Source of the DNA: Poa pratensis
Taxonomy: Eukaryota > Streptophyta > Magnoliopsida > Poales > Poaceae
Length of the DNA stretch: 64,000 nucleotides
Direction of reading: 5' to 3'
Assembly (NCBI GenBank): GCA_947311845.1
Contig: CAMZMU010000063.1
Location: 60,454,769 to 60,518,768, forward strand
Shown here: positions 1-11,119 of the stretch, piece after piece
How the letters are laid out: every line of letters begins with the position of its first letter
Position numbering within the stretch: the stretch's first letter is position 1
Made by a program: the position numbers and the translations under genes
The notes under the pieces: model-generated
Told to the model about the DNA's origin: nothing
The model's input: the letters and a program-made list of their open reading frames with translations, nothing else
Database searches by the model: none

Positions 1-230
1 ACTGAAGCTGGTCCGGCCCTGGGGCCGGCCTGGGCTGGCTGGAAGGCCGGCGGCGTCGGAAGGTGGTCCGGCCCTGGGGCCGGCCTGGGCCGGCAGGAAG
101 GCCAGCAGCGTCAGTAGGTGGACCGGCCCTGGGTACGGCCTAGGCCGGCAGGGAGGCCGGCTGCCTCGGGTGGCCGCCCGGCCTGGGGTCCGGCCTGGGC
201 CGGCTGGAGGGCCGGCCAAGCTGCTTGCTC
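1..230. repeat. GC-rich minisatellite, about four 56-bp copies
   Basis: The phrase GGTCCGGCCCTGGGGCCGGC recurs with small changes near positions 8, 65, 120 and 176, a period of about 56 bp. The array is cut by the window edge, so its full length is unknown. From 231 to 490 follows unclassified sequence that reads best on the minus strand as retroelement-like non-coding DNA. I see no gene in either part. Confidence 0.7.
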
Positions 231-499
231 CGTCTTCTCCTTCTTCGTCTTGACGCTTTCTCCTCCTCTTCCATGCGTACGCCTTGGATGATTTTGAGTC
301 TTGGGCTTCCTTGGCATCTCCCCGAATGTCCGCACACGTCATGTGATATCTATCATAGAAAAGGGGTAGATGCTCAAGTAGTATACCATCCAAAGGGGCA
401 CGAAATGAGATCTTGTAGAGGAAAGAGTTCACCTTTGAGCTCGATGGCGACTTGTCATATGTTGGGTTGCCTGACATGGTGATGGTCCTAGGTTGCACT

Positions 500-1076
500 A
501 CATCACCCATCCTCAACTCCGGCAGCCTCCGCATCAACGAACGCCGCGCCGTGTCGCCGCCTCGCGGCCTCTTTCTCCGCCTCGTCAAGCCCAAGACGGA
601 GGGCAAGAAGAAGGCGCCGGAGTGGCAGGCGCCGCCCGACTACGTCAGGGCGGCCGTCAATATGGCGGCGCCGGAGGATGGGAGGAGTTCCCCGGCCTGA
701 ACCTCGCCATCGCCGCCTCCATTGACGACGTCCCTCCGGCGCCAGACGACGTCGCCGACGCCTGGTCGGCGAGGGAGCACGAGGCGGAGCAGATCGCGCG
801 CCAGCAGCGCATCCTGGAGGAGGAGGAGCGCCGGCGCGCGGAGGAGCAGCGCGCGCGGCGGCTCCTCGCCGTTGCATTCCACCTCCGCCACCGCCCCCGG
901 AGTACTACATCCTCGACCCCAGCGACGAGGATGAGGACACCCCCACCGCGCCCGGGCCGAGCAGGTGGCACGGCGGAGACGACGGCGAAGGCCCCAGCCG
1001 CCCCGCCGGAGACTCCGACGACTCCGACGGCGACGGCGGCGACTACACCGTCTTCTACAACCAACTGGGCATGTAG
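500..1076 (+). pseudogene. Broken ORF of unknown, transposon-associated protein
   Basis: I do not recognise the protein. Coding character is spread over three frames: a basic stretch ending KKKAPEWQAPPDYVRAAV up to about 655, then GGAGGWEEFPGLNLAIAAS and an E/R-rich helix (EEEERRRAEEQRARR) in a second frame to about 880, then a proline run followed by EYYILDPSDEDEDTPTA and an acidic tail ending QLGM with TAG at 1074-1076 in a third frame. A base appears to be missing near 660, and a second shift lies near 885. The GC-rich composition contrasts with the AT-rich DNA that follows. The Harbinger-like terminus 280 bp downstream suggests that it belongs to that element, but this is inference. Confidence 0.4.
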
Positions 1077-1359
1077 AACGGCGTCTAGATCGCCAAGTTA
1101 TATTTTTATTAAGTTTTTATTTTATGTTCAACTATGTAATCGCCGAATTTCGCCATATATGTATGAAATCCGCCTTAATTAGATAAATTTCGCGCAAATT
1201 TGGTTTTTTGAATTTTTGGCCCAAGTGTTGGGTTTGGCCACGGCTGGGAAAACGCCGCCCCCAGGGCGTCAAATAGCGCCGCTGCCCCCCAGGCGGGCCA
1301 AAATAGCGCCGTTTTTTGGCCTGGGGGGGGGGGGGGGGGGCGAACGACTGGAGATGCCC
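1077..1359 (+). mobile_element. PIF/Harbinger-like terminus with G18 tract
   Basis: The right end reads GAACGACTGGAGATGCCC followed by TAA (1360-1362). The reverse complement GGGCATCTCCAGTCGTTC fits the GGGCATCTCC-type terminal inverted repeats of PIF/Harbinger elements, which duplicate a TAA or TTA target. A pure run of 18 G lies at 1323-1340, next to repeated phrases of the type AAATAGCGCCG. The left end was not identified, so this is a partial element, possibly including the broken ORF at 500-1076. Confidence 0.45.
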
Positions 1360-1362
1360 TAA

Positions 1363-3700
1363 GGCTAGAAAGGCTGCGAGAATTGAGGAGCAATTGTTGC
1401 GATATGTAGGCGATGGGAAGGGTGTGCGGTTGCGGTTGTTCCTTCTTATCGTTTCAGCGAGTGCTGGGCTATTTCAGGCTCTCAGCTGGGTCTTTTGGGC
1501 CATGCAGACAACTTCGAGGAAATGAAAAAACTCCTCAATCCCTCCAAAAAAAAAAAACTAATCAAAATCCCACCTCTCCCCCCCCAAAAAAAACCCCCTA
1601 AAATATCCCTTACAAACTAATTTCAAAAGTCTTGGAAGAAAGATTTGAGGAAAAAAAAATCCTACAAGAGTTTACTTAACATGTGTTCCAATTGGTTTCC
1701 AACATATCTAGCGGCTTATCAGTTGCCGAGATATTGAGGTATTGAGGTGGGACAAGTTTCTTCTTTGATCAACTTGGCTCGGCGAAGGAGACAACGATTT
1801 ACGAAATAAAAGTTGCATGGCTCTACATGTCAATGGTTTTTTATCAAGCGAAATTGATGGTGGTGTCAAATTTTTTTCTATCAGTGTTTCAATTTCTCAT
1901 AGTGTGTTTCTGTTCTTGTCTTCCAAATGTATATTGGGAAGGAAGTAGTGCCTTGGTGGTATGCCTCGTAAGGGATATGTCACGGTTAAATGTCTTCGTC
2001 GATTTTATGGTCTCACGTGTGTTTTTAACAATGTATCACATGTTGTGATCAAAGGCTTTTCAAAACTTTAGCCGAGCTAATGCAAGCCTGAAGTTCTGCA
2101 GTATATTCAATGTATAACCGAGCAACTGCAAGATGCAAAATGTGGAGGTAGAAACAACAAAATATGACTTTTTTGCGACTAACAAAATACGATTTTTATG
2201 TAACTTTCAATTATATAAGGCTTTTTTGTTGTTCATCTAGCTTATGCAAGTCTGAAATTTTGCTATATTTTGAATGCATAATGAAGGAATGTCAAGATGC
2301 AAAATGCGAGGGTAGAAACAAAGACTACAATTTTTGTATAACTTTCGGCTGATCAGGTATATATTTCTTGTTTGTGCTTGTTAGCTTATTTGATCCCACA
2401 ATTTTTTTTGCGATGTTTATTTTAGATGAGTATATTTTGTTTTCTAACAATACTTGAAATCCGTCTCGGCTCGTACCTAATTCATACTCCGTACATGTTT
2501 GCGAGGATGTGCTCAATGGTGGTGTAGTTTTTTCTACGGACTCAATCTTGGTGCTAGTTGTGCAAAGTAACACTTGTGGCGGGTCAGTGTTTTTCACGCG
2601 AGAGCTCTCCAATTGCTAGTGTGCGAAAGTAACTCTTGTGGAACACATTACACATGTAAAAACACGTGTGGAACAGTTTAGACGCCGTTTGCTTAAAAAT
2701 AGGGAATTCAATCTACGAACTGGTCACAGAGTTTTGCCCGATCAATTTACGAACAATAGCAGCCTGCAGTCACTTTCACGAACGGATAAGAAACAGCGCC
2801 CGTCTCGAAGCTCCGATTGCGGCCGCAGCTGCGAAGTGACAAAGCCATCGATCGACTGGGTGGTTTTGCTTTTGCGTCAGGATATTTATAGTGGGGCCGC
2901 CCAATTGTTCGAACGGCATGAATCAGATTGGCGGCGGCCGTTTTTTTTTTGCTTGCTCCAAAGTTGGCTTGGTTTTGGCATCTTTTCGTGGAGAACAAAC
3001 ACTATTACCAAACTTCAGGTATCAAATTGGCAATTATTGGTAGGACATTAACTTTTTGGGCCGTTTGCCCGTTTGGCTCCTGGAGTCGTGGGTAACAGAC
3101 ATGAGGGGACAAGCGGCGCCGTAGTCTCTATATATAGTTCAAGGCTCACAACAGCGATAGCGCACAAATTCTCTAGTTTACAACTCCTAGTTCTTCTAAA
3201 TAGCTAGTGGCTAGTTTGTATAGTACTCACTTTGTTCACACGTGAAGTTTGACGTTCCTAATTCTGCTTTTTTTTTCTTCGTTAACAGCATATAAATACA
3301 TATTTCATCGAGTAAGTTCATGCATGTAGTAGGATGATGTTGCACTCGCGGCCAACGGAGGTCGGCACACGATGGCGTGTGAGCAAGCTAGCACGTGCAA
3401 GTACATGCATGTTTCGAGAGAGCTCTAGCAATTTCTTAACTAACCTACAGAGCAAAAGACTGGTTTCGCGAGAAGGCACTTCGATCGGCAATCGCCCACA
3501 TGTTTAATTTCCGAGTCGGCTTGCACGTCATACTATGAATCACATATATACGGTCTCGAATGTCGTATCGTACGAGCATGTATTGCTGCCATCCACTGCT
3601 AAAACCGATCAACACGGAAACGCGCCAAAGGCTATTATCCTGATCTTTGCTGATATAGATTATCTCATTTATAGTGACATGTGAACTCACCATATATCTT
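1363..3700. other. Non-coding stretch, no gene recognised
   Basis: This is AT-rich sequence with A/T runs (1540-1660) and short ORFs without recognisable domains. Two related phrases starting ATGCAAAATG with GGTAGAAAC near 2132 and 2298 show an old duplication. A TATA-like CTATATATAG at 3128-3137 is followed by transcript-leader-like sequence, but no convincing coding exon follows before the LINE fragment, so I do not call a gene here. Confidence 0.5.
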
Positions 3701-3705
3701 TTTCA

Positions 3706-3901
3706 TTGATAAATGGAAGCTATGTGCACATAAGAAATGCCGAATGCGGAGGTTTAGGGATTAAGGACTTGGCCTCTTTTAGCCGTGTGCTGCGCCTATT
3801 CGCTTTGGTTCGATTAATTGGGCTGCCGAGGACTGTCTTGGTAAATGAACCTCAAATCTTGTTTCTAGAACTGATAGGCATCTTTTTTTTGTTGCTTGCA
3901 C
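3706..3901 (+). mobile_element. LINE ORF2 fragment, left part (split by Copia insertion)
   Basis: The plus strand encodes GGLGIKDLASFSRVLRL, a phrase typical of the C-terminal part of plant LINE reverse transcriptases. The homologous reading resumes at 8728, where NINIGNGG and then an FLLG-like phrase continue the same LINE-type sequence to about 8830. The two halves were separated by the Copia element at 3902-8727. The frame carries stops and shifts, so this is a dead remnant. Confidence 0.6.
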
Positions 3902-4042
3902 AATTAAGAATAGGTTTAGGGTTTTCGTGGGGTCAAAGCCACCACATGATCTCCATATATATATATATGCCGGCAGGTTACAATACATGTACATGTACAA
4001 ATACGGTAGCTATACTAACACCGTACATGACCGATCTTAACA
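3902..4042 (-). repeat. 3' LTR of Copia element
   Basis: It is 141 bp and identical to 8589-8727 except for (AT)7 instead of (AT)6 around 3955-3970. It is preceded on the minus strand by the polypurine tract at 4043-4053. Confidence 0.95.
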
Positions 4043-4049
4043 CTCCCCC

Positions 4050-7000
4050 TCAATCTAAACTAGTACATACAAGATTTAGATTGGTCTTAAATCGGTCCAA
4101 CATCTGCCGTGTGGCTGGTTTGGTAAAGACATCAGCCAACTGATCTTTAGAAGAGATGAACCTGACCTGCAATGCTCCATCGGCAACTCGCTCGCGCACA
4201 AAATGGAAATCGATCTCAATGTGCTTAGTACGAGCATGAAACACCGGATTGGCTGTGAGGTAGGTAGCCCCTAGATTATCGCACCATAGAATGGGAACAC
4301 GCTGCTGAGGTACTCCAAGTTCTGTAAGCAAGGAATCAACCCACATAGCTTCAGCAGCTCCATTTGCAAGCGCCTTATATTCTGCCTCGGTACTGGATCT
4401 CGAGACTGTAGGCTGTTTCTTAGAACTCCAAGAAACGAGGTTCGGTCCAACAAAGACTGCAAAACCACCGGTGGAACGACGATCATCAACACATCCAGCC
4501 CAGTCTGCATCAGTAAAGATACTAATGCCCAAAGAAGGAGACTTGCTTATACGAAGTCCGGTATCCAAAGTCCCCTTGACATAGCGCAATATGCGCTTAA
4601 CAGCTTCCCAGTGTACTCCAGTGGGCTGAGAGAGGAACTGACACACCTTGTTCACCGCAAATGAAATATCTGGACGTGTAAGCGTCAAATACTGTAAGCC
4701 ACCAACAACACTCCGGTACCGGAAAGAATCATCAGCACCCAATGGTGTACCAGTATCTCGTGCAAGGCGTTCCGCAGGATCGAGTGGAGTGGAAGTGGAC
4801 TTGCAATTCTCCATATTGACCCGATGCAAGAGATCAAGAGCATACTTGCGTTGGGTCAGTGTCATGCCCCCAGAATTATAGGACGCTTCCAAACCAAGAA
4901 AATACTCCAAAACTCCAAGATCCTTGATGGGAAAAGTGGCAGCGAGAGAAGAAACCAAACGCTCAACCGCAGCAGGAGTAGACCCAGCAATAACAATGTC
5001 ATCAACATAAACCAACATGAAAATCTGAACTCCATCTCGGCGAAACACGAAAAGAGATGTATCCGCTTTGGAGGAAACAAAACCAAGTTGATGAAGAAGA
5101 GTGCTCAACCGAGCATACCAGGCTCTGGGGGACTGCTTCAGACCATAAATAGCGCGCTGAAGCTTGCAAACATGAGAGGGATACCGAGTATCCTCAAAAC
5201 CAGGCGGCTGCTGCATGTAAACATCCTCAGACAGGAAACCATGGAGAAAAGCATTACTGACGTCAATCTGGCGAAGAGTCCATCCGCGTGACACTGCAAG
5301 AGACAGGACCAGACGAACTGTGGCTGGCTTCACAACCGGGCTGAAAGTATCACCGTAATCGATGCCGTGTTGCTGAGTGAATCCACGAGCAACGAGACGA
5401 GCCTTATGTTTCTCAATAGAACCATCAGGGCGGTGTTTAGTTTTGAATACCCACTTACTGCCGACAATGTTGACACCCGGCGGGCGAGGAACCAACGTCC
5501 ATGTGTTGGTCTGACGAAGAGCAGAGAACTCATCAGTCATAGCAGCATGCCAGGCTGGTTCGCGGAGAGCATCACGATGAGACACCGGAGCGGCAAAGAA
5601 GGCTCGCCGACGCGGATCATACCGCACTGTACCATCAGTGGGTTTCTTCTCCCGACGAGTATTATCACGATGGCGAGTGATCATGTGATGGGCAGGAGCA
5701 GCAGCTGCATCAGACGAGGGCACCTGCTCGGGGCCAGGCGCCGCAGCCATCGGAGCTACAGTTGGAGACGTCGCGGCTGGGAACGGCCCAGCAAGTGGCG
5801 ACGTGGACTGCAGCGGAGACGACGGCCCAGTTGGGCCGTGATGCGGAGACGGCCTAGTGGGCGAGGCCGAGGGTGGCGAGCCAGACGGGCTCGATGCCGA
5901 GGGAGGCGAGCGGACAGGAGATGCAGCATCGGGCGCATCGGGGCGACATGCATGCACGTCAATTACATCTGGGACGTGTACGTCGATCACAGCGGGAACC
6001 TGCGCGGGAAAAGCATCACCTGAAACAGGTGGATTAGTGGACAGGTAGGATAAGTCGTATTTACGCATATGGTCACTCGTAGCCGGTTCCGAGGCTGGAA
6101 AAGTGATGGATTGGCGAAGCGAGGGAATATCGACGGTAACACCGGGGGTCGCAAACGGAAAGACAGACTCGTCAAAAACAACATCACGTGAGATGTAGAT
6201 ACGCCCCGTGGACCGATCCAAACACTTATATCCTTTGTGCATAGGGCTATAGCCGAGGAAGACACACAATTTGGAACGGAAATCAAGTTTGTGTGCATTG
6301 TACTTACGAAGGCTCGGCCAGCACGCGCAGCCAAAAATACGAAGAAAATCATAGTTTGGCTGAATTTTGAGGAGACGGTGTAGTGGCGTGTCCTTATGAA
6401 GAACAGGAGTGGGCATGCGGTTAATGAGATAACATGCGGTCAAGAAAGCTTCATCCCAAAAACGTAAAGGAAGCGACGAATGTGCAAGAAGGGCAAGGCC
6501 AGTTTCTACCAAATGACGATGCTTGCGCTCGACAATGCCATTTTGCTGGGATGTGTGAGGACACGAAACACGGTGAGAAATACCCGTGCGCTGAAAATAG
6601 CTATGCAACTTATGATATTCACCTCCCCAATCTGACTGAACCGCCTTAATTTTAGTATTTAAAAGGCGTTCGACATGAGCCTGGAAAGCATAGAAAACTT
6701 GCTCAACATCAGACTTATGCTTAAGAAGATAGATCCAGCAAAAACGCGAGTAGTCATCAACAAAGCTAACGTAGTACTTAAAACCACCAGAAGATGCAAC
6801 AGCGGGACCCCAAACATCAGAATGAATCAACTCAAGTGGTGCATTGGAAATACGATGAGATAAATTATACGGCAACTGATGACTTTTAGCACGTTGACAA
6901 GCGTCACAAACTAAGGAAGAATTGTCTGAAGGTAAACAAGATAAATCATGTTGCTTAACAATATGCTGCACTACATTATTGGTGGGATGACCGAGACGCT

Positions 7001-7406
7001 GATGCCACTGGGACGAGGTAGCCTTGACACTGGAGCATGCGTGGTGAGGCGAGGATGACGACGCTCGACTAAACGGGATAGGATAGAGTCCATCTTGGCT
7101 TCTACCGTGAAGAAGAATTCTCCTCGTGGCCTTGTCCTTAACACAGAAAAAATTACGATGAAACTCAACGAAGACGTCATTATCCGAAACGAGACGATAA
7201 ACGGAGAGAAGGTGTTTGCTTATGTGTGGAACATGAAGGACATTTTTTAATTGAAGAGAAGAACCAGCTATATGCGAATGACCAATATGTGAAATAGACA
7301 AACCTGCACCATTGGCCACTTGAACTTGATCCTTCCCGCCGTAGCGCTCATGAAAGTGAAGACGCTCGAGATCACTCGTCAAGTGATCCGTAGCACCGGT
7401 GTCCAT
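4050..7406 (-). CDS. pol: Copia Pol polyprotein (protease, integrase, RT, RNase H)
   Basis: The 1118-residue ORF carries all Copia Pol domains in the order PR-IN-RT-RH. The protease active site is DTGA at residues 2-5, so the true N-terminus lies further upstream in this frame. The integrase zinc finger begins HQRLGHP and ends CDACQ (about 135-170), followed by the catalytic core with DVWGP and QSDWGGEY. Reverse transcriptase shows DVSNAFLHG and YVDDIVIAG, and RNase H shows TDADWAG near residue 965. The C-terminus FTKPATRQM is usual for the family. No internal stop or frameshift was seen. The protein supplies reverse transcription and integration for the element. The annotated ATG is just the first Met in the open frame; Pol should be made as a Gag-Pol fusion. 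Confidence 0.93.
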   Translation of the reverse strand: MDTGATDHLTSDLERLHFHERYGGKDQVQVANGAGLSISHIGHSHIAGSSLQLKNVLHVPHISKHLLSVYRLVSDNDVFVEFHRNFFCVKDKATRRILLHGRSQDGLYPIPFSRASSSSPHHACSSVKATSSQWHQRLGHPTNNVVQHIVKQHDLSCLPSDNSSLVCDACQRAKSHQLPYNLSHRISNAPLELIHSDVWGPAVASSGGFKYYVSFVDDYSRFCWIYLLKHKSDVEQVFYAFQAHVERLLNTKIKAVQSDWGGEYHKLHSYFQRTGISHRVSCPHTSQQNGIVERKHRHLVETGLALLAHSSLPLRFWDEAFLTACYLINRMPTPVLHKDTPLHRLLKIQPNYDFLRIFGCACWPSLRKYNAHKLDFRSKLCVFLGYSPMHKGYKCLDRSTGRIYISRDVVFDESVFPFATPGVTVDIPSLRQSITFPASEPATSDHMRKYDLSYLSTNPPVSGDAFPAQVPAVIDVHVPDVIDVHACRPDAPDAASPVRSPPSASSPSGSPPSASPTRPSPHHGPTGPSSPLQSTSPLAGPFPAATSPTVAPMAAAPGPEQVPSSDAAAAPAHHMITRHRDNTRREKKPTDGTVRYDPRRRAFFAAPVSHRDALREPAWHAAMTDEFSALRQTNTWTLVPRPPGVNIVGSKWVFKTKHRPDGSIEKHKARLVARGFTQQHGIDYGDTFSPVVKPATVRLVLSLAVSRGWTLRQIDVSNAFLHGFLSEDVYMQQPPGFEDTRYPSHVCKLQRAIYGLKQSPRAWYARLSTLLHQLGFVSSKADTSLFVFRRDGVQIFMLVYVDDIVIAGSTPAAVERLVSSLAATFPIKDLGVLEYFLGLEASYNSGGMTLTQRKYALDLLHRVNMENCKSTSTPLDPAERLARDTGTPLGADDSFRYRSVVGGLQYLTLTRPDISFAVNKVCQFLSQPTGVHWEAVKRILRYVKGTLDTGLRISKSPSLGISIFTDADWAGCVDDRRSTGGFAVFVGPNLVSWSSKKQPTVSRSSTEAEYKALANGAAEAMWVDSLLTELGVPQQRVPILWCDNLGATYLTANPVFHARTKHIEIDFHFVRERVADGALQVRFISSKDQLADVFTKPATRQMLDRFKTNLNLVCTSLD

Positions 7407-8503
7407 GTGCCAGTGTGGGTTCTCGGTGGAACTTGTCGATGCAGAGTTCCCGGAGCGCTGGTTGTCGATGCGGTAGTGTTGGTTGTAGCGGTTTCGGCAA
7501 TCGCCGGCCTCGTGCCCCCAGTTCTTGCAAATTTGGCACCGGGGCGTGGACGACCGCCACGACCATTACGGCCATTGCCGTTTCCAGAGTTCTGGCCGCC
7601 GTTGTAGTTCTGGCCGCCGTTGTACGGACGGGAGTTGCCCCCACCGTTGTGCTGCTGACGGCCCTGGCCGCCGCCTTGCCCTTGCTGGTAGTTGCCATAA
7701 CCAGCTGGACGACCCCCACCTTGCGGAGCGGGGGAGAAGCTCGGCTGCCTCGGCTGGTCATAGTTGCCGAAGGGACCATGCCGAGATGCAGCGTTCGCCG
7801 AGGAAGACCACTCCACGGCTTGAGCTTGCTGCACCTGTAGAGCTTCATAGGAGAGGATGTGAGAGTAAAACTCTGCGTAGGAAATTGAAGCGTTGTTCAC
7901 GGTCAGGGAAGCGGCGATGGCGTTGAACGCAAGGCCGAGACCGGTGATGATGTAGTCGACAATGTCGTCGTCAGAGAGCGGGCACCCGGCGGCCGCCATG
8001 ACGTCCGCGAGGCTCTTCATCTTGTGCATGTACTCCGCAGCGGTCATGTCCTCCTTCCGCGTGGACTGGAGCATGCGCTTGATGTGACGCACGTTGGCGC
8101 GACTCTGCGCGCCGAACATGGCATGAACGGCCATCCAGACGGCGGCCGATGTCGCGCAGCCGATCAACTGGCACGCGATGTCCTCATCCATGGAGGACAG
8201 CAGAAGGCCAAGCACCTTCTGGTCTTGCCCCCACCAACGAAGATAGGCGGGGTTGGGAACGGTGGTCGCAGCGTCACCGGTTCCTGTGGTGATGGTCTTC
8301 GACGGAGCAGCCATGGTGCCGTCGAGAAAGCCGTGAAGGTGCGCGCCGGAGAAGTGCGGCAGCGTCAGTCCGCGCCATAGCATGAAGTTGCCACGGTTTA
8401 GACGAACAGGGCTGGTGGGAACTGCCGCCGCTGGGACGGTGGCACCGGGCGAGGAGAGGAGCGCTCCGGCGACGTCCGACTGCTGAAGAGCCGAAGATGT
8501 CAT
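7379..8503 (-). CDS. gag: Copia Gag capsid protein, frameshifted before zinc knuckle
   Basis: The 374-residue ORF begins 86 bp inside the 5' LTR. It shows the Copia Gag (UBN2/DUF4219-like) layout: [15 protein letters not shown] near residue 35, [19 protein letters not shown] near 100, and a Gly/Asn/Gln-rich basic tail. The CCHC zinc knuckle ([14 protein letters not shown]) is not in this frame but in the Pol frame at about 7495-7537, which is -1 relative to Gag. The shift sits at a C4 run (minus strand, 7541-7544), where one more C would give a continuous Gag-Pol. The last 50 or so residues of this ORF are therefore probably artefactual. A one-base loss is likelier than programmed frameshifting because no slippery heptamer is present. 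Confidence 0.85.
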   Translation of the reverse strand: MTSSALQQSDVAGALLSSPGATVPAAAVPTSPVRLNRGNFMLWRGLTLPHFSGAHLHGFLDGTMAAPSKTITTGTGDAATTVPNPAYLRWWGQDQKVLGLLLSSMDEDIACQLIGCATSAAVWMAVHAMFGAQSRANVRHIKRMLQSTRKEDMTAAEYMHKMKSLADVMAAAGCPLSDDDIVDYIITGLGLAFNAIAASLTVNNASISYAEFYSHILSYEALQVQQAQAVEWSSSANAASRHGPFGNYDQPRQPSFSPAPQGGGRPAGYGNYQQGQGGGQGRQQHNGGGNSRPYNGGQNYNGGQNSGNGNGRNGRGGRPRPGAKFARTGGTRPAIAETATTNTTASTTSAPGTLHRQVPPRTHTGTWTPVLRIT

Positions 8504-8576
8504 GGCTCAGCTAGCTAGCTATGCGATCGATCTCAGATGCGATCACGTACGTGGAGACGGCGGCGGCAGCGGTACG

Positions 8577-8588
8577 GCTCTGATACCA
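8577..8588 (-). other. Primer-binding site, initiator tRNA-Met type
   Basis: The minus strand reads TGGTATCAGAGC directly next to the 5' LTR. This matches the 3' end complement of plant initiator tRNA-Met used by many Copia elements and confirms the orientation. Confidence 0.9.
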
Positions 8589-8727
8589 AATTAAGAATAG
8601 GTTTAGGGTTTTCGTGGGGTCAAAGCCACCACATGATCTCCATATATATATATGCCGGCAGGTTACAATACATGTACATGTACAAATACGGTAGCTATAC
8701 TAACACCGTACATGACCGATCTTAACA
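8589..8727 (-). repeat. 5' LTR of Copia element
   Basis: It is 139 bp, near-identical to the other LTR, and followed on the plus strand by the TGCAC target duplicate and the right half of the interrupted LINE. Confidence 0.95.
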
Positions 8728-8830
8728 TGCACTAATATCAATATTGGAAATGGAGGCGAAAATCTTTTTTTACTGGGATAGATTGCTGCAAGGGACGACC
8801 AACAATAAAAGAGCTCTGCTTTTGTTTAAA

Positions 8831-9590
8831 CTAGAAGGTACCCCGCGCGTTGCAGCGGGATCACTTTAAAACTATATTGTGTAAACAAAATGGTATAAAA
8901 GGTATGACACATTATGTTCTCTAAATGAATATGCAAAAATCAATTGGTCATAGTCGATATACTAAATTTCAAAGACATGAAATGTGTGTGTATTATAAAC
9001 TATTATTGTGAACTGGGTTTTTGCTTTATAAAAGGTATAGATTGGCTTGAATAAAAAACATTAGAGTATAGGAGGCTCTGGCGCAAGGAAAATGGATGCA
9101 AGGACTAGATGTAATTCTTCTGAGGAACAACTAGATGAAATCAGTTTATTGCTTTATGGGAGCAAGTTAATGGTTTCCAATTGTCCGACCAACATAATAG
9201 CATTGAGTGGTAATTGATAGCAAACAAGGAATACTCTGCCTCATCCGCGTACAATTTCAAGTTTGAAACACGATTGCCGCTTTGTATGCTTGATCCGGTT
9301 AACAAAAATACGAGCCAAGTGAAGTTTTATGATTGTTATCTCCTGAATTGGACTGCGAATCGGCTGCAGGCTTGGCTGTCCGCATGGTGATCGTTGCAGT
9401 CTCCGTGATCGAATGGTTGAAAGGTGCATGAGTTGAGTTTGTTGCATCACATCTGACCGTCGATTCTAGCGCTACTTCTAGCTCTGCTTGGTGGCAGAAG
9501 TTAACGAGTTTCCTTAGGACAAAATAATTCAAATTGCGGACTCATGTTGCAATGTATATTGCATCACATCTGTCACAAGTACAAAACATC
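8831..9590. other. Non-coding repeat debris
   Basis: At 8833 the phrase AGGTACCCCGCGCGTTGCAG starts. Similar CGTTGCA-type phrases occur near 45395 and 45875, so this looks like a dispersed repeat end. No ORF with a recognisable domain is present. Confidence 0.4.
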
Positions 9591-9839
9591 AAATGATAGA
9601 CAGGACCAAGAGCCGGTCGAACCAAAACAAATTTCATCCGCTTGGGACATATCTCATCAAGCGGTTCTATTATTTGGACGTCTCTAATATAATCTGAGAT
9701 GTCTAATTTTGCTCGCCGTCTTCCATACAAAATTATTAGAGACGGCTAGAAAACTTGACCGCCTGTAGAAACCAGTAGAGACGGCTGGGAAATGTCGCCG
9801 TCTGAGAAATAGCTCTTGCGCGCAGAATGAAACAAAATT

Positions 9840-10320
9840 TTGACTGAAAACAGAGTGCGCGCGAACACTTGAACAAAATCATGGACAGAGACATAGTGCG
9901 CGCCAAAACATGAACAAAATCATGAACAGAGAAATTGGAATTAAACAGATCGATATTCAATAAGAGTTAATAACTTACTATATATTATAATTAGTAGCAA
10001 AATACAGTGAAGTTGGTATCAAATTTTCACCGCACCGACTGCCAGCCAAATTCTCGAACGATTGGATCGATCTTAACTAGTGCTAATTAATACGATCGAT
10101 CATCTATCCTAGCAAAATATGTATCGCGCGCCCCTGATCGATCAATGGCTGATCGATCGATCGATCCTGCCCCCGGCCACGGATCGATCAAATCTAGCTA
10201 TCCTAGTAAAATGTAAGCCAAATCTCGAGTCTAATATAATACTAGCTAGAGATCGAGCTTACCTACTACTAGATCGACCGCTCAACGATCGATCGGTCTA
10301 AACGAAAGGGCTGGGCAGGA
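9840..10320. repeat. Short tandem and GATC-rich repeats inside CACTA remnant
   Basis: From 9840 to 9925 a phrase containing GCGCGC, AACACTTGAACAAAATCATG and a variant repeats about every 40 bp. From 10085 to 10300 the sequence is full of GATCGAT units. No coding signal was seen. Confidence 0.5.
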
Positions 10321-10330
10321 AGATCTAGTC

Positions 10331-11119
10331 GTATTCCTCGATTGAGGATTCACACACGCTCTCCTCATGGTCAGGCATGTCCTCATCCGAGTTGGGCATG
10401 TAGTCCTCATAGAAGGCCGCCGGCATGCCCTCATGGTTGTCGTCGTCGTCCTCTCCCGCATCGGCGTCCGGTATGTCCTCGTCGGAGTCGTCGTCCTCTC
10501 CCGCCTCGCCGCCCTCTTACTCGCCCGCGCGCGCCGCGGCCGCGGCCTCCAGGATGTCGCGGTTCTGCTCCACAAGGGCGGGGTCGGCCCTCATCTGCCC
10601 GATGAGTGCGGCGTCCACGCGCTCGGCCTGGATTTGCTGCCAGGCCGCGCGGTTCTCTGCCTTGACGGCCTCCAGACGGGCGAGCACCCTGTGCGCCAGC
10701 GCGTCGCCGCCATCGGCCCCCGCCACGGCCCGGCCCTCGCCCTCGCCGCCATTGCCCACCGCCGAGGCCTGGCTCTCCAGCATGACCTGGCCGCCATTGC
10801 CCGCCGCCGAAGCCTGGCTCTCCACCATGCGCGCGCCACCATCTGCCGCCGCCGCGGCCACCAGGCGCGCCGGCATGCCTTTGCGGCCAGCGCGGATTGC
10901 CAAGAACTCCACCACGGTGTCCGCCACGGCCTTCGCTATGGTGAAGACCAGCGTAATATAGCCAGTGGGCGGGCGCACCTCCCCCACAGCCTCCGCCATG
11001 GCCGCCGCCAATGTCTCCGCCGCATCTGGGATGTTGGCCGCCACGCGCATCTCAGCCGCAATGGCGGCGTAGCGCTCACGCGTGAGCTTCGAGTGGGTCG
11101 TGGCCAGGCGGCGAGCCAT
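10331..11119 (-). pseudogene. Unidentified acidic-tailed ORF with one in-frame stop
   Basis: I do not recognise this protein. The first 200 residues start MARRLATTHSKLTRERY and include hydrophobic and alanine-rich segments such as GYITLVFTIAKAVADTVVEF near residue 55, and two similar phrases ESQASAAGNGG and ESQASAVGNGG. After a TAA near 10517 the same frame stays open and encodes a strongly acidic tail (EDDDSDEDIPDADAGE, EDMPDHEESV) to TAG at about 10331. One substitution could explain the stop. It lies inside the CACTA remnant and on the strand opposite to the B3 gene. It could be a degenerate transposon protein or a captured host fragment; the sequence does not decide. Confidence 0.4.

Larger units (their letters stand above)
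3902..8727 (-). mobile_element. Young Ty1-copia retrotransposon with 140-bp LTRs
   Basis: This is a complete element of 4.83 kb in minus orientation. The LTRs at 3902-4042 and 8589-8727 differ only by one AT unit in a microsatellite. The target duplication TGCAC is present at 3897-3901 and 8728-8732. A primer-binding site complementary to initiator tRNA-Met (TGGTATCAGAGC on the minus strand) touches the 5' LTR, and a purine tract (TTGAGGGGGAG) touches the 3' LTR. Gag and Pol are both long and open. On the minus strand the LTR begins TGTTAAG and ends CTTAATT, so the usual terminal CA is absent. In size and LTR length it resembles Tos17-type elements, but I cannot assign a named family. Near-identical LTRs imply a very recent insertion. 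Confidence 0.95.

Noticed and set aside
3120..3260. Promoter with TATA box and leader for a gene at 3.2 kb
   Set aside because: No coding exon with a recognisable product follows before the LINE and Copia sequences.
7379..7848. Programmed -1 frameshift between Gag and Pol, or a separate 158-codon ORF
   Set aside because: There is no slippery heptamer at the switch, and the zinc knuckle itself is in the Pol frame. A lost base is simpler. The 158-codon frame is a third-frame shadow.
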